64,000 nucleotides of DNA from Acanthacorydalis orientalis. Taxonomy: Eukaryota; Arthropoda; Insecta; Megaloptera; Corydalidae. Each line of letters begins with the position of its first letter. Positions within the stretch are counted from its first letter, which is position 1. The notes beneath the pieces were generated by a model. That model saw only the letters and a list, made by a program, of their open reading frames with translations, had not been told where the DNA came from and did not search any database. The position numbers and the translations under genes are program-made. Below are positions 25,008 through 37,309 of the stretch, piece by piece. Where the stretch lies: assembly GCA_034766995.1 (NCBI GenBank), contig CM068317.1:15529255-15593254 (forward strand). The letters are read 5' to 3'.

Positions 25008-26150
25008 ATTCCAAAAATGATCAATTGGCTTATGTTAACTGGAATACGAAATGAGAACTCTGGATTGTAAGGGCTCGAGGTATCTTGAAAATACTACATC
25101 AATTGTAGTTCCTGATGTCGTAGTTGCATCGTTCTGGTTGTTATTAATCTCCAGGTTGAGGTTTTCTTTTGGGAGAGCGATAATTGTTTGTGGTTAATGT
25201 GTAGCAAAATTAATATTAATGTCACCACCAAGAATCATAGGAATTTAGTTAGAATTCTCATTCAAGAGCGCAGGATCGTCAATTGTGTATGCCAGAAAAA
25301 AACTCGGTGAATGAATCATATGATTTCTTTTAAGGTGTTGTATGGAGATGTTATATGGAGAGATGTTATGAAGATGTTATATGTATGTTATATGAAGAAA
25401 TATAAATTGCCACCAATATTATTCGCTGCCTACTTTCAACGAAAGATTCAGCTACAGATAGTTTATCAATTGGTGATTTATCCACCAATACACTACCTAT
25501 TTATTGCAATGTCAGGTTTAGATTAGGTTTGATCACATTAGTGCTGTCATTTGAATTTTGATAAACAGCTACTCCAGCAACTCTGACATTTGGGCGTTTA
25601 AAATGAGTGTTACAATGAAAATTTGGAATCGCTATGTTATCTCCATCATAGAGCCAGGTTTCTAACAGCAGTTAAATATTAGAGCATCGAAGAACAGAAT
25701 CCGTGTGATCTCTAGTGTGAGCATTTACAGTTTGACAATTTAAAAATGTCATAGATAATCCTCTCCTCTTGGTAATGAAATCAATGAGTTGTTAGTCTAT
25801 CGTTTCTAGGTGATTTAGTGAAAGTCGACTAAATTTTTCTTGGAGGCTCCACATTGATATTACTACTTTTCAACAGTGATAGAATCTTAGGTTATTATCA
25901 GCTGTCATGACATAGACTCCTTGGATGATCGTCACTCGCGTTATAGTAATATACAACAGTTGCAGTGAGTGAGTCTTATGATACTCGTAAACAATCTCAT
26001 TGTATGTTCCTCCTTGTGATATATGGATTGTTATAGTATAGGCAGAAACAAACGGAAAATGATTCCGTTTAGTGACAATAGTTTTGTTGTTATTCAGAGG
26101 AATGGTTGATGCTCATCGTTCTATTGGGACTGCAGTTCGATAAATATTGT
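25008..26150 (-). pseudogene. Helentron-type Helitron: Pif1-like helicase C-terminus fused to endonuclease
   Basis: Minus-strand translation from 26110 downwards gives PIPLNNNKTIVTKRNHFPFV, AYTITIHISQGGTYNEIVYE, LLYITITRVTIIQGVYV and TADNNLRFYH. These are the last two conserved helicase motifs of SF1 Pif1 enzymes (the IHxSQG block and the YxAxSRV-like block), the part of a Helitron protein that unwinds DNA during rolling-circle transposition. It is followed, as in Helentrons, by an apurinic-type endonuclease domain: SMTFLNCQTVNAHTRDH, LLLETWLYDGDNIAIPNF (catalytic Glu of ETW), RVAGVAVYQN and MILGGDININ (the GDxN block). Many stops and small expansions (repeated AGATGTTATATG near 25340-25400) show it is dead. 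Upstream parts (Rep domain, helicase N-terminus) are missing beyond 26150. Confidence 0.85.
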
Positions 26151-26194
26151 GAGAAAATCTAACACGACGCTACTCACACACTAATACACTAAAT

Positions 26195-26492
26195 CCGGCG
26201 CCACACAAGCAGCTATTCGGCGAACACCGAGTAAAATTTAACCAAATGTGTGGATGGATCTGCGAATACGAATGCTTAAGCGAATGTTCGGTATTCGCTG
26301 TTCCCATCTAGTGTTGGCTTTTTTCACGAATCAAAGGGAACGAGCATCTCCATATTGTGAAAGATGCACGTCGTCTACACTTTAGGCGTATTTGTTCAAT
26401 GCAGATATGCACATCTGGGCCGTTTATTATCGGTCGGCGAACAACACTAGGCGAACAGTATTCGGAGAATAGCCGTATGTGTGGGTATGGCT
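26195..26492. mobile_element. ~300-bp MITE with imperfect inverted ends
   Basis: CGCCACACAAGCAGCTATTC at 26199-26218 is mirrored at 26459-26490 (reverse complement GCCATACCCACACATACGGC then TATTC). Inside are several short GGCGAACA/GCGAATA motifs, in both orientations, near each end. No coding capacity. It lies just where the Helentron reading frame stops, so it may have interrupted that element. Confidence 0.65.
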
Positions 26493-26535
26493 TAACGCTC
26501 CACGTATACAGCTGACAATTTCTATTGTACAGCAG

Positions 26536-26775
26536 GCATTACAGTTTTTGTGACACAAGCTCAATATTAACTACAGAGAAACAGAGGTACCTTCAGTACA
26601 ATCCCAATGTCCCCCCCCCTAAAAGTTCTGTATCGCTTGAGCATTCCAAGCTTCGTGACACGCATATCTCGGCTGTGGCGCAGTAAAAATACTCCCACCA
26701 CTTTCGTAGTCCCCACGCCACTACTAAGATTTCGTGTCGTGTTGAGGCATTACAGATTTTATGACGCGTATAAAC
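26536..26775. repeat. Diverged tandem repeat, period ~105 bp
   Basis: GCATTACAGTTTTTGTGACA (26536), GCATTCCAAGCTTCGTGACA (26641) and GCATTACAGATTTTATGACG (26747) head successive units whose ends also agree (TATCGCTTGA / TGTCGTGTTGA). Interiors are poorly conserved. Confidence 0.6.
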
Positions 26776-27302
26776 GGGTTAACCCTTGCCATAAAAGTAT
26801 CACTTCAATAAAAATTATTCATTTTTGTTTTCAGAAAAAAATTACTTGGAACAGAGAACCATTTGAAATTGTAGAATCAATAAAATCTAGCATATAATTT
26901 TTAGTCTGGCAACAATTGATATATGACTGCGAACTCATGCACAGAAAAAATCGCCTAACTTAATAATTTTCATTTAGTCAAAACCCTCTGTAGATCGAAT
27001 ATTTAACCAATTTTGCTGTAATACACATGTTTTTTCCAATCTTGATACATTTAGATTGACTTATTCGTTAATTCGTGGTTAAATAGATTCTCTATTTTAC
27101 GTTAATAATATAATTCTCATTTTTTATCTTGATGTTCAGTGACCGTATTTCTATCAATGTAGATTATCATACTTCAATCAAATGGAATTATAGGTTAAGT
27201 AAGGTTTCGGAAGAAGATAAGTAATTATTAATTAACCTAATTAAAAATAGGCCACAAAAATGGAGTAATAGTAAGAGTCATTTACAATCTCAAAAAGTTT
27301 TG
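26776..27302. other. No recognisable feature
   Basis: A+T-rich, unassigned. Confidence 0.6.
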
Positions 27303-28338
27303 TCACATTTTAAACAAATTTGTCTGGTGAGTATAGTGGACAAGGCAATGTTTTGTAGCCCAATTCATTCAACTTTTATAGAATCAATCGTTCGACATGT
27401 GGTCGTGTAGCAGGATTGGACCTTTTCGATTGACCAGTGAGAAGAGCAGATGTCGCAGTTCCTAGTGCATTACCTGACAATTGGTCAATTTCTTGACAAT
27501 AACTCTCAGCTGTAATGATTCCGCCAGGATTCCAATAATTGTAGTGGTGTATAACGAGCGCAGACCACCAGACAGTTTCCACAATTTGATTTCGGTGTAA
27601 TTTCAGTTTCGCGAAGTGCAATGGGAATTCATTTTTGTCCAACCACTGTGCAGACCGCTTTCTGTTGTCGTAAAGGATCCAATTTTCGTGGAAGATTACA
27701 ATACGATTGAGAAATGGAACGGTTCTGTGACGTGAAAGAAACGTAGGAGAAACTTCTTAACGGAATTTTTTTTTTGGTTTTCGTTCAATTCGTGCGGCAT
27801 CTATTTGTCATGCTTTTTTAATTTTCATATCTGTTTTAAGTGGCCCAGAACTGTTAAATAAGTAAAGTCTAACTTTCGTGAAAGCTCTCGAATTGTTGTG
27901 CGTGGTTCTGATTCAACTAACGTTTTCAGATGGTCTTTATGAACTGAAGAATGACCTCTGCGACCTTCTTCATTCTCAAGGCTCTCTTCCACTCTTGTCG
28001 CTTTTCAGCACAAAATTTTAGAACCACCATTGCACCATCCGTTCCTTATCAGTATCTACACCAAAAGCATCGTTCAGTTTACAAATAGTTTCTGTTGCTT
28101 TATTGCCCGTTTTGAACTCATACAAAAAATGCTCTTATTTTCTTCTTTTCAATCTTTAATTCAGTAACCCAATTTGAAGCAAATTTAATACTAAAACCAA
28201 AATCGATGCTACCAAATACAGATCGAGAAATACACGTTAAAATAATATTAAGATTAATACGCTGTAATGATATTTTCATTGAAAAAAATAAGGTTAGATT
28301 TCGGAAAAAAAAACGAAATTATTTTTCTACCAACCTAA
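27303..28338 (-). mobile_element. Mariner (Mar-2), 3'-truncated copy with catalytic core
   Basis: Terminus ATTATTTTTCTACCAACCTAA ends at 28338. Minus-strand pieces cover most of the transposase: N-terminal region, GRRGHSSVHKDHLKTLVES, ILYDNRKRSAQWLDKNEFPL (first catalytic region), KLKLHRNQIVETVWWSALVI, HHYNYWNPGGIITAESYCQE and the start of the HDN block (TRPHVERLIL). The C-terminal ~70 residues, including the third catalytic Asp, are cut off at about 27303. It is the only copy here that keeps both the helix-turn-helix and most of the core, so it is the best reference for the deletion derivatives. Confidence 0.87.
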
Positions 28339-28640
28339 TACAACGAAGGATTTTTTCTTCTTACAATATTAGAGTTCAGAAAACAAAAACAGCAATTATT
28401 TTCCTAACAATCTAATAGTTTAAGAAATTGAGTGGTTCTATATAACACGTGATATTCTAACTTGTCAGTGGTCCTAAGTATATTTTCTAAATCACTGAAG
28501 TTATGAATATAAACAATAGTTTATATTGGGTAAAATGGCCTCTACTGACTTCCGACCTCAATTTAAAAAAAAATACTTTCGACTTTCCTTCATGATTAGA
28601 AGTCAAAAAACAAACACCGCAATTATTTTCCTACCAACAT
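28339..28640 (-). repeat. Two further Mar-2 terminal fragments in series
   Basis: After the terminus at 28338, the terminal motif recurs ending at 28414 (AACAGCAATTATTTTCCTAA then CAATCTAA) and at about 28638 (CACCGCAATTATTTTCCTAC then CAAC). Each is preceded by the GTTCAGAAAACAAAAAC-type subterminal sequence, so these are truncated element ends. Confidence 0.7.
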
Positions 28641-29388
28641 ACAATAATAACGAAACTATTTGTTTTTTAATTTCAATTTAACAAATAAAGCATTTTATAT
28701 GTCGAAAATCATAAATCGACATTTATTTAATATTTAATCATATATTTATGTGTAATTACATTCAATTAAAATTTAGAAGACTGAACTGACTTAACAATTA
28801 TTACATACCGATGAAGTACATTTTATCTTCGTCTTATAACGTGTAAATTTAGGAATTTTAATATCTTCATTTAATTGATTGTATAATTATTCAACAAATT
28901 AAGTTGTACGTTCTATAATTCCTTCTATAATTGCACTCTACTTTGATGGGTTTAAACATATATCATTTTAATTAAATATGACCGAATGGATGAGTTTTGA
29001 TTTGTTAATGAATGATCACAGTTTTTCATTAAGTAATTTCTTTTCTTAATGATGAATGCGTTCTCTAAATTTTGCATACGTTTCTATATAATTGTTATTG
29101 GAATTTATAAGGTTAATGAAAGCAAATGCTAGAGTCATTAAAATTTCAATTTCATAATACGAAAACGCGGTGAACATTAAATCGTGTCCCCGATTTGTCA
29201 AACTGCACATTTTTTCATCTTAACGCGAAAATATATTTAAATTATTCGAATGCACTAACGTTTGCGTAACGATGAGTGTCTATTTGGAAATATAACGTCC
29301 TCTGAATTACAGTACTATACTTATTCAGTATTACATTAAATAGAAAATTTATTTTGAAAATAATAAGGTTTAGTTTTTCGTTTTCATT
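28641..29388. other. No recognisable feature
   Basis: A+T-rich, unassigned. Confidence 0.6.
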
Positions 29389-29706
29389 ATGAAAAATTTA
29401 AAATATTTGAAATTGAAAAAAAATTTTTATTTTGCTGACGATCAGGTGGTGCTTGCAGAAGACGAACAAGATCTCAGCTATATGGTCAGTAAGCTGTGTG
29501 AAGAATATGGAAAAGCAGGTCTTAAAATAAATCTTAATAAATGCGAATATTTACTAGTTGGAAATGATGACTGCGGAAACCTACCACTGGAAAACGATAT
29601 AATAAAAGGCGTCGATAAAGCCAAATACTTAGCAGTGATTTTATTGCCAAAACTTCCAAAAGTAAAAGAGGATAATATGGCACATTTTTCTGCATCAAAT
29701 GTATAA
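29389..29706 (+). pseudogene. LINE reverse transcriptase fragment
   Basis: An open frame of 105 codons encodes FYFADDQVVLAEDEQDLSYM, then LCEEYGKAGLKINLNKCEYL and DIIKGVDKAKYL. FADD is the catalytic YxDD-type box of reverse transcriptases, and GLKINLNKCE and KYL are the following conserved blocks. This is the palm region of a non-LTR retrotransposon (endonuclease-reverse transcriptase type). The initial MKNLKYLKLKK looks fortuitous, and the fragment ends without the thumb, so it is a scrap though its frame is still open. Confidence 0.88.
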
Positions 29707-30403
29707 GTCAAATGATTATATTCTTACAATTTATAAGAGCAAACCAAACAAAAAGTTCTTACACTAAATTCAAAGTATAAATCTGTGAAAATCTAAAACA
29801 GCGTAAAACGAATCCCTGAAACAGTAGCTGGATACCTACTATATATGATCATTTGACCGGTTACGGTTGGAATGGGTATATATGAAGTGCCGGTACGTTT
29901 AGTATTAAAGACTCAACAAGAAGTTTTTTCTTGTCGAAAAAACTGCGATTTTTTTCTGAATAATAAGTAATTATTGATTAGTTTACTTATTGCTAATGCG
30001 TACCTACTTCAGTCAAAATTTTATTACCTTCAGAGTACTAAAAATTATAAAAAAAAATGATTTCAATATACATTCATGCATGCTCTATGAATGATGTCTT
30101 TTCCATCGAAATTTTCAAGAAAACATTCTTAAAATTGGAAATTATCAATTAATAAACATTTTGATAATAAAAACATTGTGATAGAGAGTAATTCATCTGT
30201 GAGAAATATATGCAAATGTTGTTTATCATTTTGATATTGAAAAATATTTATTACAAAACAATAAAAAAATAAAATACATGCTACAGAAAATTTTATGATG
30301 TTCACTAAAAAATAAAAACAAGACGTTGATGAAAAATATTCAATGTCAAATTGTCTGTCCAACCGTCAAAAGCGAATCGATAATTAAGTTCGCTATTCAC
30401 TTG

Positions 30404-30407
<4 letters not shown>
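29707..30407. other. No recognisable feature
   Basis: A+T-rich, unassigned; no LINE continuation seen. Confidence 0.55.

Positions 30408-30480
<73 letters not shown>
30408..30480. repeat. (TA)n microsatellite
   Basis: TA array directly left of the Tc1-like terminus. Confidence 0.97.
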
Positions 30481-32049
30481 CACTCACGGTCATTTAAAGT
30501 GGTTCACCCCCAAATTTTTTTTAATTTTATTGTAAGTGTTGTATTTCTTATAATTTAAAGGTTCAATGCAATAAATTATATGGAATTTGATATGGTTGGA
30601 TGATTTATCATGGGTAGCGTAAAAATGATGCAAAAAATGTTTTAGGTGATTTTAACATAAAAGGAATTTTAGAGTCAGTGTTGTGATCGGTAGTTCAATG
30701 TTTTTTTTAAAAGAAAAACATTATTCAAATGAAATTTTTAATACTATTATACCAATATGTGCAAAAAGATTTAATTTGCACATAAAATTAATATTTTGTT
30801 GACCCTCCTTTTGATTTTATTACGGTTTTAATCCGATGCGGCATGGAATTCACTGATTCTTAGATGAAATCTTTCGTCAATCCTTCGTTCCACTCTCTCT
30901 CTTACTCTGATCTCAATTTATTTATTATACTTTTCTTCATTTTACTTATTCTATAATTTATTGCACCCCAGATATTTCCTATTGGGTTGAAATCAGGACT
31001 ATTCCTGGCCATGGCAATGTCGTAACTCCAAGTTTTTGTAAGTGGTTACTTATGAAAAATGAATACGGGTATTCACTTTTTTATACAAAATCTTATTAAC
31101 AATGAACAAAATTATAAATAAAAACTAAAAGTTATATTACTTATGGCTTGGTGTATGGCATATTGGAAATTATGGAGTCGCAATGTGAAAGATGATTATC
31201 CATCGAAGATAAAAAAACTATTATTTAGAATTTTTTTATACTCCTCTCTATTAATAAAGCCATTCAAAAAAACCAATTGACCAACACCATAATAAATCAT
31301 TTGGCTTTTATGATGTCTTACAGTTCTCTGGGTGCACTTTTTCAAAAAAATTATCCACTTCGTCGTCACAGGTACTGAAAACTGATAGAGTAGAAGAGGT
31401 CGATTTTGAATTCATCAAAAACATGATTTTTCAGCAATCCAATGATATCCAACTTGTAAGGGTTCTTATCTAGTTTAAGAGATCTTTTTTTCATTTTAGC
31501 TGTTAGAACTGGTTTTTGTTACGTATTCGTGCATGTAATTCATTTTAACTCAATTTCTTCTGAACAGTTTCAACCCTTATGTTCACTGAAAATTGATTAG
31601 ATAGTTCTCTTATTTCTGTAGTTGTTTTAAAGTGATCTTGTAAAGATAGACGAAATAATTAAACGATCTTCTCTCTCAGTAATATTTTTAACTTTACCAG
31701 ATTCTTTCTTTCGATCTACTGTACCATTCTCTCTCTTTTTTCAAAATTTTTATTATAAATATCTGAAAACGTCCAGTTCATATAGAAATATTACGTGTTG
31801 ACAGTCCGACAAGTAGTAAATTCTATTTTTTTTCCGAGATATATGAAAGTATTTGGACATTGTTACTTTTATAAAAGCTTCAATCACACCTTATATTTTA
31901 AAATTTTAAACGTACCCGAGTCATTTCTGTGAAGTACATGCGTATTTAACACAAGGTGATAGTGAAAAACCCCGGTAATCCATTTTTTTTTTCTTATAAC
32001 GACATGAAACCATAATATTAATGGTGAACCACTTCAATGACTGTTAGTG
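30481..32049 (-). mobile_element. Tc1-like element, complete ends, decayed transposase
   Basis: Termini CACTCACGGTCATTTAAAGT at 30481 and, in reverse complement, CACTAACAGTCATTGAAGTG at 32049; both continue GGTTCACC and both touch TA repeats. Length 1569 bp. Minus-strand pieces: RPVLTAKMKKRSLKL-like region near 31510, WGVVMFSDES-type region not recoverable, YYGVGQLVFLNGFINREEYK near 31290 and AMARNSPDFNPIGNIWGAIN near 31000. In the last block the Tc1 consensus has PDLNPIENxW; here the catalytic Glu is Gly. Numerous stops and frameshifts. Not related closely to the other Tc1-like element at 34259. Confidence 0.82.
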
Positions 32050-33155
32050 TATATATATATATATAAACGAGTATATATAACACGTATTATCTACATACAA
32101 AATGTGCTATTAAACGACATTATCCAGAGGCTCAAACACTTTCACTCTCAGAATATCTCTGTCGTAAGCCATTTTATAAAACTGTGCGATTTTTCATTCC
32201 GATATAAGCGACTAACACAGAACGATTGTCGAAATAACTACAGTGCAAAGAACGTGACGCTACAAACGATCCACTACATTCAAACGCATAATAAATTATG
32301 ACATAATTAATTATAGTGAACCATGTAATTTATAAAGCGTCTCCTCCATTGTATCAACAACGTTTATGTTTTCTAATCAGTGTAATAATTTCTTATAATC
32401 TATTGTTCTTATTTCGTTCAAAACGAACGCTTACATAACACATTTAACTTCCAATGTTACGCGACCACACACACACACACAATCGTATAACAAAAACGAT
32501 TTATTTCAACGCTAACAGCATTGAATGTGCAGCAATGCAATTAATCCACTTGTAACACATTCTGTCTCTTACTTCACATACGGTACCTTGTATTATTTAA
32601 CTATTTATGTGCATATATATGAAATGATACATGTGATACAAATGTTTCACTTTCCGGCGTTCTCAAATTCTTATGTATCTTTTCACAAATCTAGATCATA
32701 TATGAAAGGAGGCGACTCTGTGAATGAAACATGATTTTTGTTTGTTTTAAGTATAATGGGCAGTTAAAAACATCGTACGTACTTATTTGTTTTTTATTTA
32801 TTCTTTAAACATATTTCCATATAGAGCTATTACGTAACAGTTTACAATCCGTTGTTATTTTTTATCTGATGAAAATAAATTTAAAAAGAACAATCATTTT
32901 GAATAAAATTAAGCAAACATGCACAAATATTAAAGCAGTCTTATTATCTTCGATCATACGCTGAATATATATTAGGTAAAAGTAAAGATACCAGCTATGA
33001 AAAAAAAGCAAAATTATATAAATATAAGGTTCTTACAAGGTACTTATAATACTATCTTCACCATTCTCAACATTCACACTTCAACTGTTATGTTTCATGT
33101 AGTTAAAATGAATTCATTTCAGTAAATTTTTTAGTTTTAGAAATAGAACAGAATG
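32050..33155. other. Unassigned; short TA and CA tracts
   Basis: TA tract at 32050-32067 and CACACACA at 32467-32481. Open frames at 32047-32301 and 32525-32734 show no family resemblance. Confidence 0.5.
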
Positions 33156-33752
33156 TTAGGTTGGCAGAAAAATAATTGCGGTTTACGACCTTCAAATTCA
33201 TATACATTTTTCTCTTTTTTGATTTTTCTATCTGTTTTAAACGATCCAAAACTGTTGGATGACTAACGCCTAGCTTTTGTGCAATCTAGAGTTGTTGTGC
33301 GTGGTTCTGATTCAAATAATGTATTCAGTTCGTCGTTATGAACTAAAGAAGGATGCTCGCGATTTTCTTCATCTTGAAGTCCCTCGTCCTCAGCACGAAA
33401 TTTTTGGAACCACCATTGCACCACTTCATAGTGGTTATGAATTTTGTTACGTTCCTTAACAGTACCCACACTAAAAGCATCATTCAGTTTACAAGCAGTA
33501 CTGCTGCTTTACCACCCGTTCTGAACTCATACAAAAAAAATGCTCTTATTTACTTCTTTTCCATGTTTAGTTTAATAGTCAATTTGAAGTAAAATTAATA
33601 ATAAAACCAATGTCGATTTTATCAAAATACAGACTGAAAAATGCACTTTAAAATGATATTAACATGAATACGATGAAATGACACTTCCATTGAAAAAAAT
33701 TAAGGTTAGGGTTCAAAAAACAAAAACCGCAACGATTTTCCTACCAACCTAA
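33156..33752 (-). mobile_element. Mar-2 deletion derivative (helix-turn-helix only)
   Basis: Both termini are intact: TTAGGTTGGCAGAAAAATAA at 33156 and TTTTCCTACCAACCTAA ending at 33752; length 597 bp. Minus-strand coding remnant: MGTVKERNKIHNHYEVVQWW, FQKFRAEDEGLQDEENRE and LNTLFESEPRTTT, i.e. the N-terminal DNA-binding part. Sequence then jumps from the end of that domain (TTTTAAACAGATAGAAAAAT) straight to the 3' terminal region, with loss of the whole D34D catalytic domain. The copies at 46069, 63241 and 16341 have the same structure. Confidence 0.88.
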
Positions 33753-34258
33753 TTAACCAACATTTAATAGTATTAAATGTTAGATTTAATTATAATCTTT
33801 TCAAAAGATATTCTTCAGTATTATCCCATTTTTGTATTTTTCATTCAATTTTTCTTTTCATTTCTATTTTCCTTATAGTAGTATAAAATTGTTTTAACCA
33901 GCTGAAGTTGAAATAATTGTGACTAGACTGACTGGGTCTAGATTAATTGTGACTAGATTTCTAGGTTTGGACTAGCAAGATATTACACTTGGTACAGATG
34001 AAATAGAGTACACAATGTATCATAAAGTAAAACAACATATTATTAATTTATTATAGGAAAAATTACCATTTACCACAAAAATTCTAAAACTGATTAAATT
34101 ACGTACAAAATTATAATATTAAACTTAATATCATTGATATTATGTGTAATTAGCTGAATTATCTATACAGATGTCTATTTACACATTACGTTGGCACTGA
34201 ATTTGTATTATTATAGTAATTTTGTTTTTTGTTTAGTGTTTGTATTAATAAAAAAGCA
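33753..34258. other. No recognisable feature
   Basis: A+T-rich. A short direct repeat TAATTGTGACTAGA at about 33916 and 33945. Confidence 0.55.
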
Positions 34259-35683
34259 TAAAGTGCAATTCGGAAAGTATTTGCGTCAGAGAAGATATTA
34301 GTATCTGAGGCTTTAATTAAATGTATGATAATTGAATTTATTTATTAAATCATATATTACCGATTTAATTTCCCTTTACAACTTTTTTTACAACAAAATG
34401 ACGCAAAGTAGATAACTTGCGGTCGATGAAGGCGCACACATTTATAATATGTATGTGAATCGAAAAAGCTACCAAAAAAAGTATTAATAGTTTCAGAAGA
34501 CCTCTCAGAACGATTCTGTATACTATTAAGAAGGTCAAAGATGAAAAAGGTTTAATTTCAGCTCCAAGGAAGATCGAAAACGAAAGACCATCGAATGCAC
34601 GGACAAATTAATAGTTCGTAAAGTCAAAAAAAATCGTTTATTAGCACCCAGAAACTAAAAGAGAATCTCTATTTTACTCTTTGAGTTACTGAAATAAGAT
34701 CGAGGATAAATGAAGCTGGAATTTTTGGTCGCATTTCTTGTTGCCAGCCATATATAAGCAAGATAAACAAACATAAAAGACTTCATTTTGTAAACTCGCT
34801 TGTAAGTTAATAGAATTCTGTAAATCAATTGTTTGGAGTGATGAATCGAAGTTTGAGATATCTGGAACTACACGAAGGAAATACATTTGCCGTAAAGCTG
34901 GAAAAGTGCTAGAAAATCAAAATTTAGTAAGCATTGTATAGCATGGAGGTGGTAGCATTATGATTTGGGGCAGTTTCTCATGGTACGGAGTTGGTAATTT
35001 GTAAGTAATCGAAGGTAGAATGAATGCTGATTCCTATATTGGAATAACTAAAAAAAATTAAATGAAAGTGTGCATAAAATAGGTCTTGCTAAAGCTGGAT
35101 TAATCTTTCAACAAGATAATTATCCACAACACACGGCTAAGAAAACGAAGGAATTTTTCAACAAAAAACTCATTTCAAATTCTCGATCGGCCTCCTCGAA
35201 GTCCAGATTTGAATCCAATCGAACATCTTTGGGACCACTTGGATCGTACGATACGAAAAACTAATCGATTTAAAAGATCTACTTTCGCTTATTGCCTTAA
35301 AGATGAATGGAAGAAAATAACATTAGATGTTATTCATAAACTTGTTGAAAGCATTTCGAATCGCTTGAAGGCCATTCACGTGTTAAATCATTGTACGTGT
35401 TAAAGGTGTCCCGAAATATTATAGCATTTTTTTTAATTTGTTATTTTTTCTAATTTTTTTAAATTTCATTCCAAACGCAAATACTTTCCGTATCGTTTTT
35501 TTCTGTTATTTCACTTTTTATAACGATATTTTTATGCTAGCAAACGAAGGTTTGACATTTTTATGGAGTCCATCCTAACGGTCCTATATATAAAAAGATC
35601 TGGCATTATTTGGCAAAAACCCACAAAACTATTAGTCCAAAACTTTGTCGAATTTTAAGCGCAAGTAATTTCCGGTGCAACTG
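34259..35683 (+). mobile_element. Tc1-like DD34E element with a doubled right-end repeat
   Basis: Left end AGTGCAATTCGGAAAGTATT at 34260 and right end, in reverse complement from 35683, CAGTTGCACCGGAAATTACT. An additional inner copy of the motif, ACGCAAATACTTTCCGTA, lies at about 35474, giving two repeats at the right end as in IR/DR-type Tc1 elements. Transposase pieces from ATG at 34398: VWSDESKFEISGTTRRKYIC (first Asp), HGGGSIMIWGSFSWYGVGNL, AGLIFQQDNYPQHTAKKTKE (second Asp) and, after a one-base shift, RPPRSPDLNPIEHLWDHLDR (Glu). There are 34 residues between the second Asp and the Glu, so DD34E. The catalytic triad survives but stops and frameshifts inactivate it. Confidence 0.87.
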
Positions 35684-35841
35684 TACATAGAAACTACAAA
35701 ATGTACTTTAATTCTGTTTTGATGCTTTTATTTTGATTTTTTTAATTTAACTACGGAGCTCTGCTCCCTATTCGCTTCGCGTGTCAACCCCCGGTCTCCC
35801 ACTTATAAATTATAATCATGTACATGTAACCTAATGAAACA
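35684..35841. other. Short unassigned segment with a G+C-rich run
   Basis: CTACGGAGCTCTGCTCCCTA then TTCGCTTCGCGTGTCAACCC at about 35752-35793 stands out in composition; no identity. Confidence 0.4.
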
Positions 35842-36062
35842 ATAAACATGCTTGAGTATCATAGAAGCCTCGTCTCAAATAAGTAAGTCGACGTCATAGA
35901 TTTTTTTTATTTTTTATGGATAATTTTGATTTTATATACAGAGAGTGATGAGAAATAAATATATTTGGGTTCCATAGAAACATCATCCCAAAGAAACCAG
36001 TCGACGTCATGATATTTTTATTTTTAGTGGATAATTTTGATTTTATATATACCGAAAGAGAT
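35842..36062. repeat. Tandem duplication, two units of ~112 bp
   Basis: Unit 1 from about 35842 and unit 2 from about 35954 share AGTCGACGTCAT, ATGGATAATTTTGATTTTAT and the ATAAAYATRYTTGRGT start; identity is moderate. Confidence 0.75.
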
Positions 36063-37309
36063 AGTACATTTAACTTTATTTTCATAATATGAAATTGAGT
36101 AAAATATTGACCTCTTTCTATTATCGAACTGTAACACTTTTTAAATGTATATCATATAATTATACACCATTTGAAATTATAAATGAATAATGTATATTTT
36201 ATATTTTCTAAAAATGTACAGTAACAGTTTATCTTATTTTATTTTCAAGCTTATAAATTATTTATTTATTTTAAATTACATACAATTAGCACTAATGCAT
36301 ACTTCTAACTAAATAGTTTTAAACGAAAAAAATATACTGAACCTATTGAGATTTCATTGTACATTCCTTTCAAAATGTATTAAACTTATTGAGACATTTT
36401 TAAGATTAAAACAGTGGATACTTATAGGTAATGGAAATGTCTGAAAAAGTAACTAGCCATTAACTATATTTTGTAACAATTTTATGTTCATCGTGAGAGC
36501 AGTGGTAACGGATCGACCTCAATTTTAGCTACACGTATAATTTTACAATATGATTATTGATATTATTAACTGTTAATTATTACTTCAAATTGACTTCTGA
36601 ATATGGTAGTATTTGATAACGACTTACATTTTATTAGCTGACAAATTTGTTCAATCCAGTTCTTTGGACGAGTATAAAAAACATTTGCTTTAGTTATTTC
36701 ATAAAATCGTTTTGATAAATATTTTACTTAATGGTAATCTCTTCTCGACAATTCTTTTTATTTTGATAATGTCTACAATTAAGACGTCTTTTTTAATTAA
36801 ATTCACTCACTGCTCAAATGGTTCTCCGTGTTATATTTGAACAAATTTAGAAGATTCATATATAAGTATTGATTGAAAATAAAACTATTTTATGTGAAAT
36901 TAACATCTTAGCTTATAATTACAAGAAGAAAAATAAAAAAATAATACGCAACAACAATATAAAAAAAAACCATTTAGAGGAAAAAATGTACAAAATTCTT
37001 GCTGCAGCTCAAATGATACAACTATGCGATTCAATATATAATCACATTATCTACTTTTTGTCTAGTCACAGGATTTCAATCTGAATTTCAAATTTCTGCA
37101 CATTTTATTAAGTGAATGTACTACAGTGCCAAATTTTTTGAATATTTGAGAAGATTTTTGAAGATGGGCCATCAAACTAATATTCAACAACAAGAGATAA
37201 TATTATAAAATTTAATTTTAAAGTAGTAAAAGCCGAAGAAGCACCACTACAATAATAAAGTAAATAATAACATATAATAATATACTAAATCATAATGTAT
37301 TAGGTTGGT
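36063..37309. other. No recognisable feature
   Basis: A+T-rich, unassigned. Confidence 0.6.

Noticed and set aside
26607..26897. 96-residue plus-strand frame as a gene
   Set aside because: It lies across the ~105-bp tandem repeat and continues into A+T-rich sequence; no domain or splice signals.
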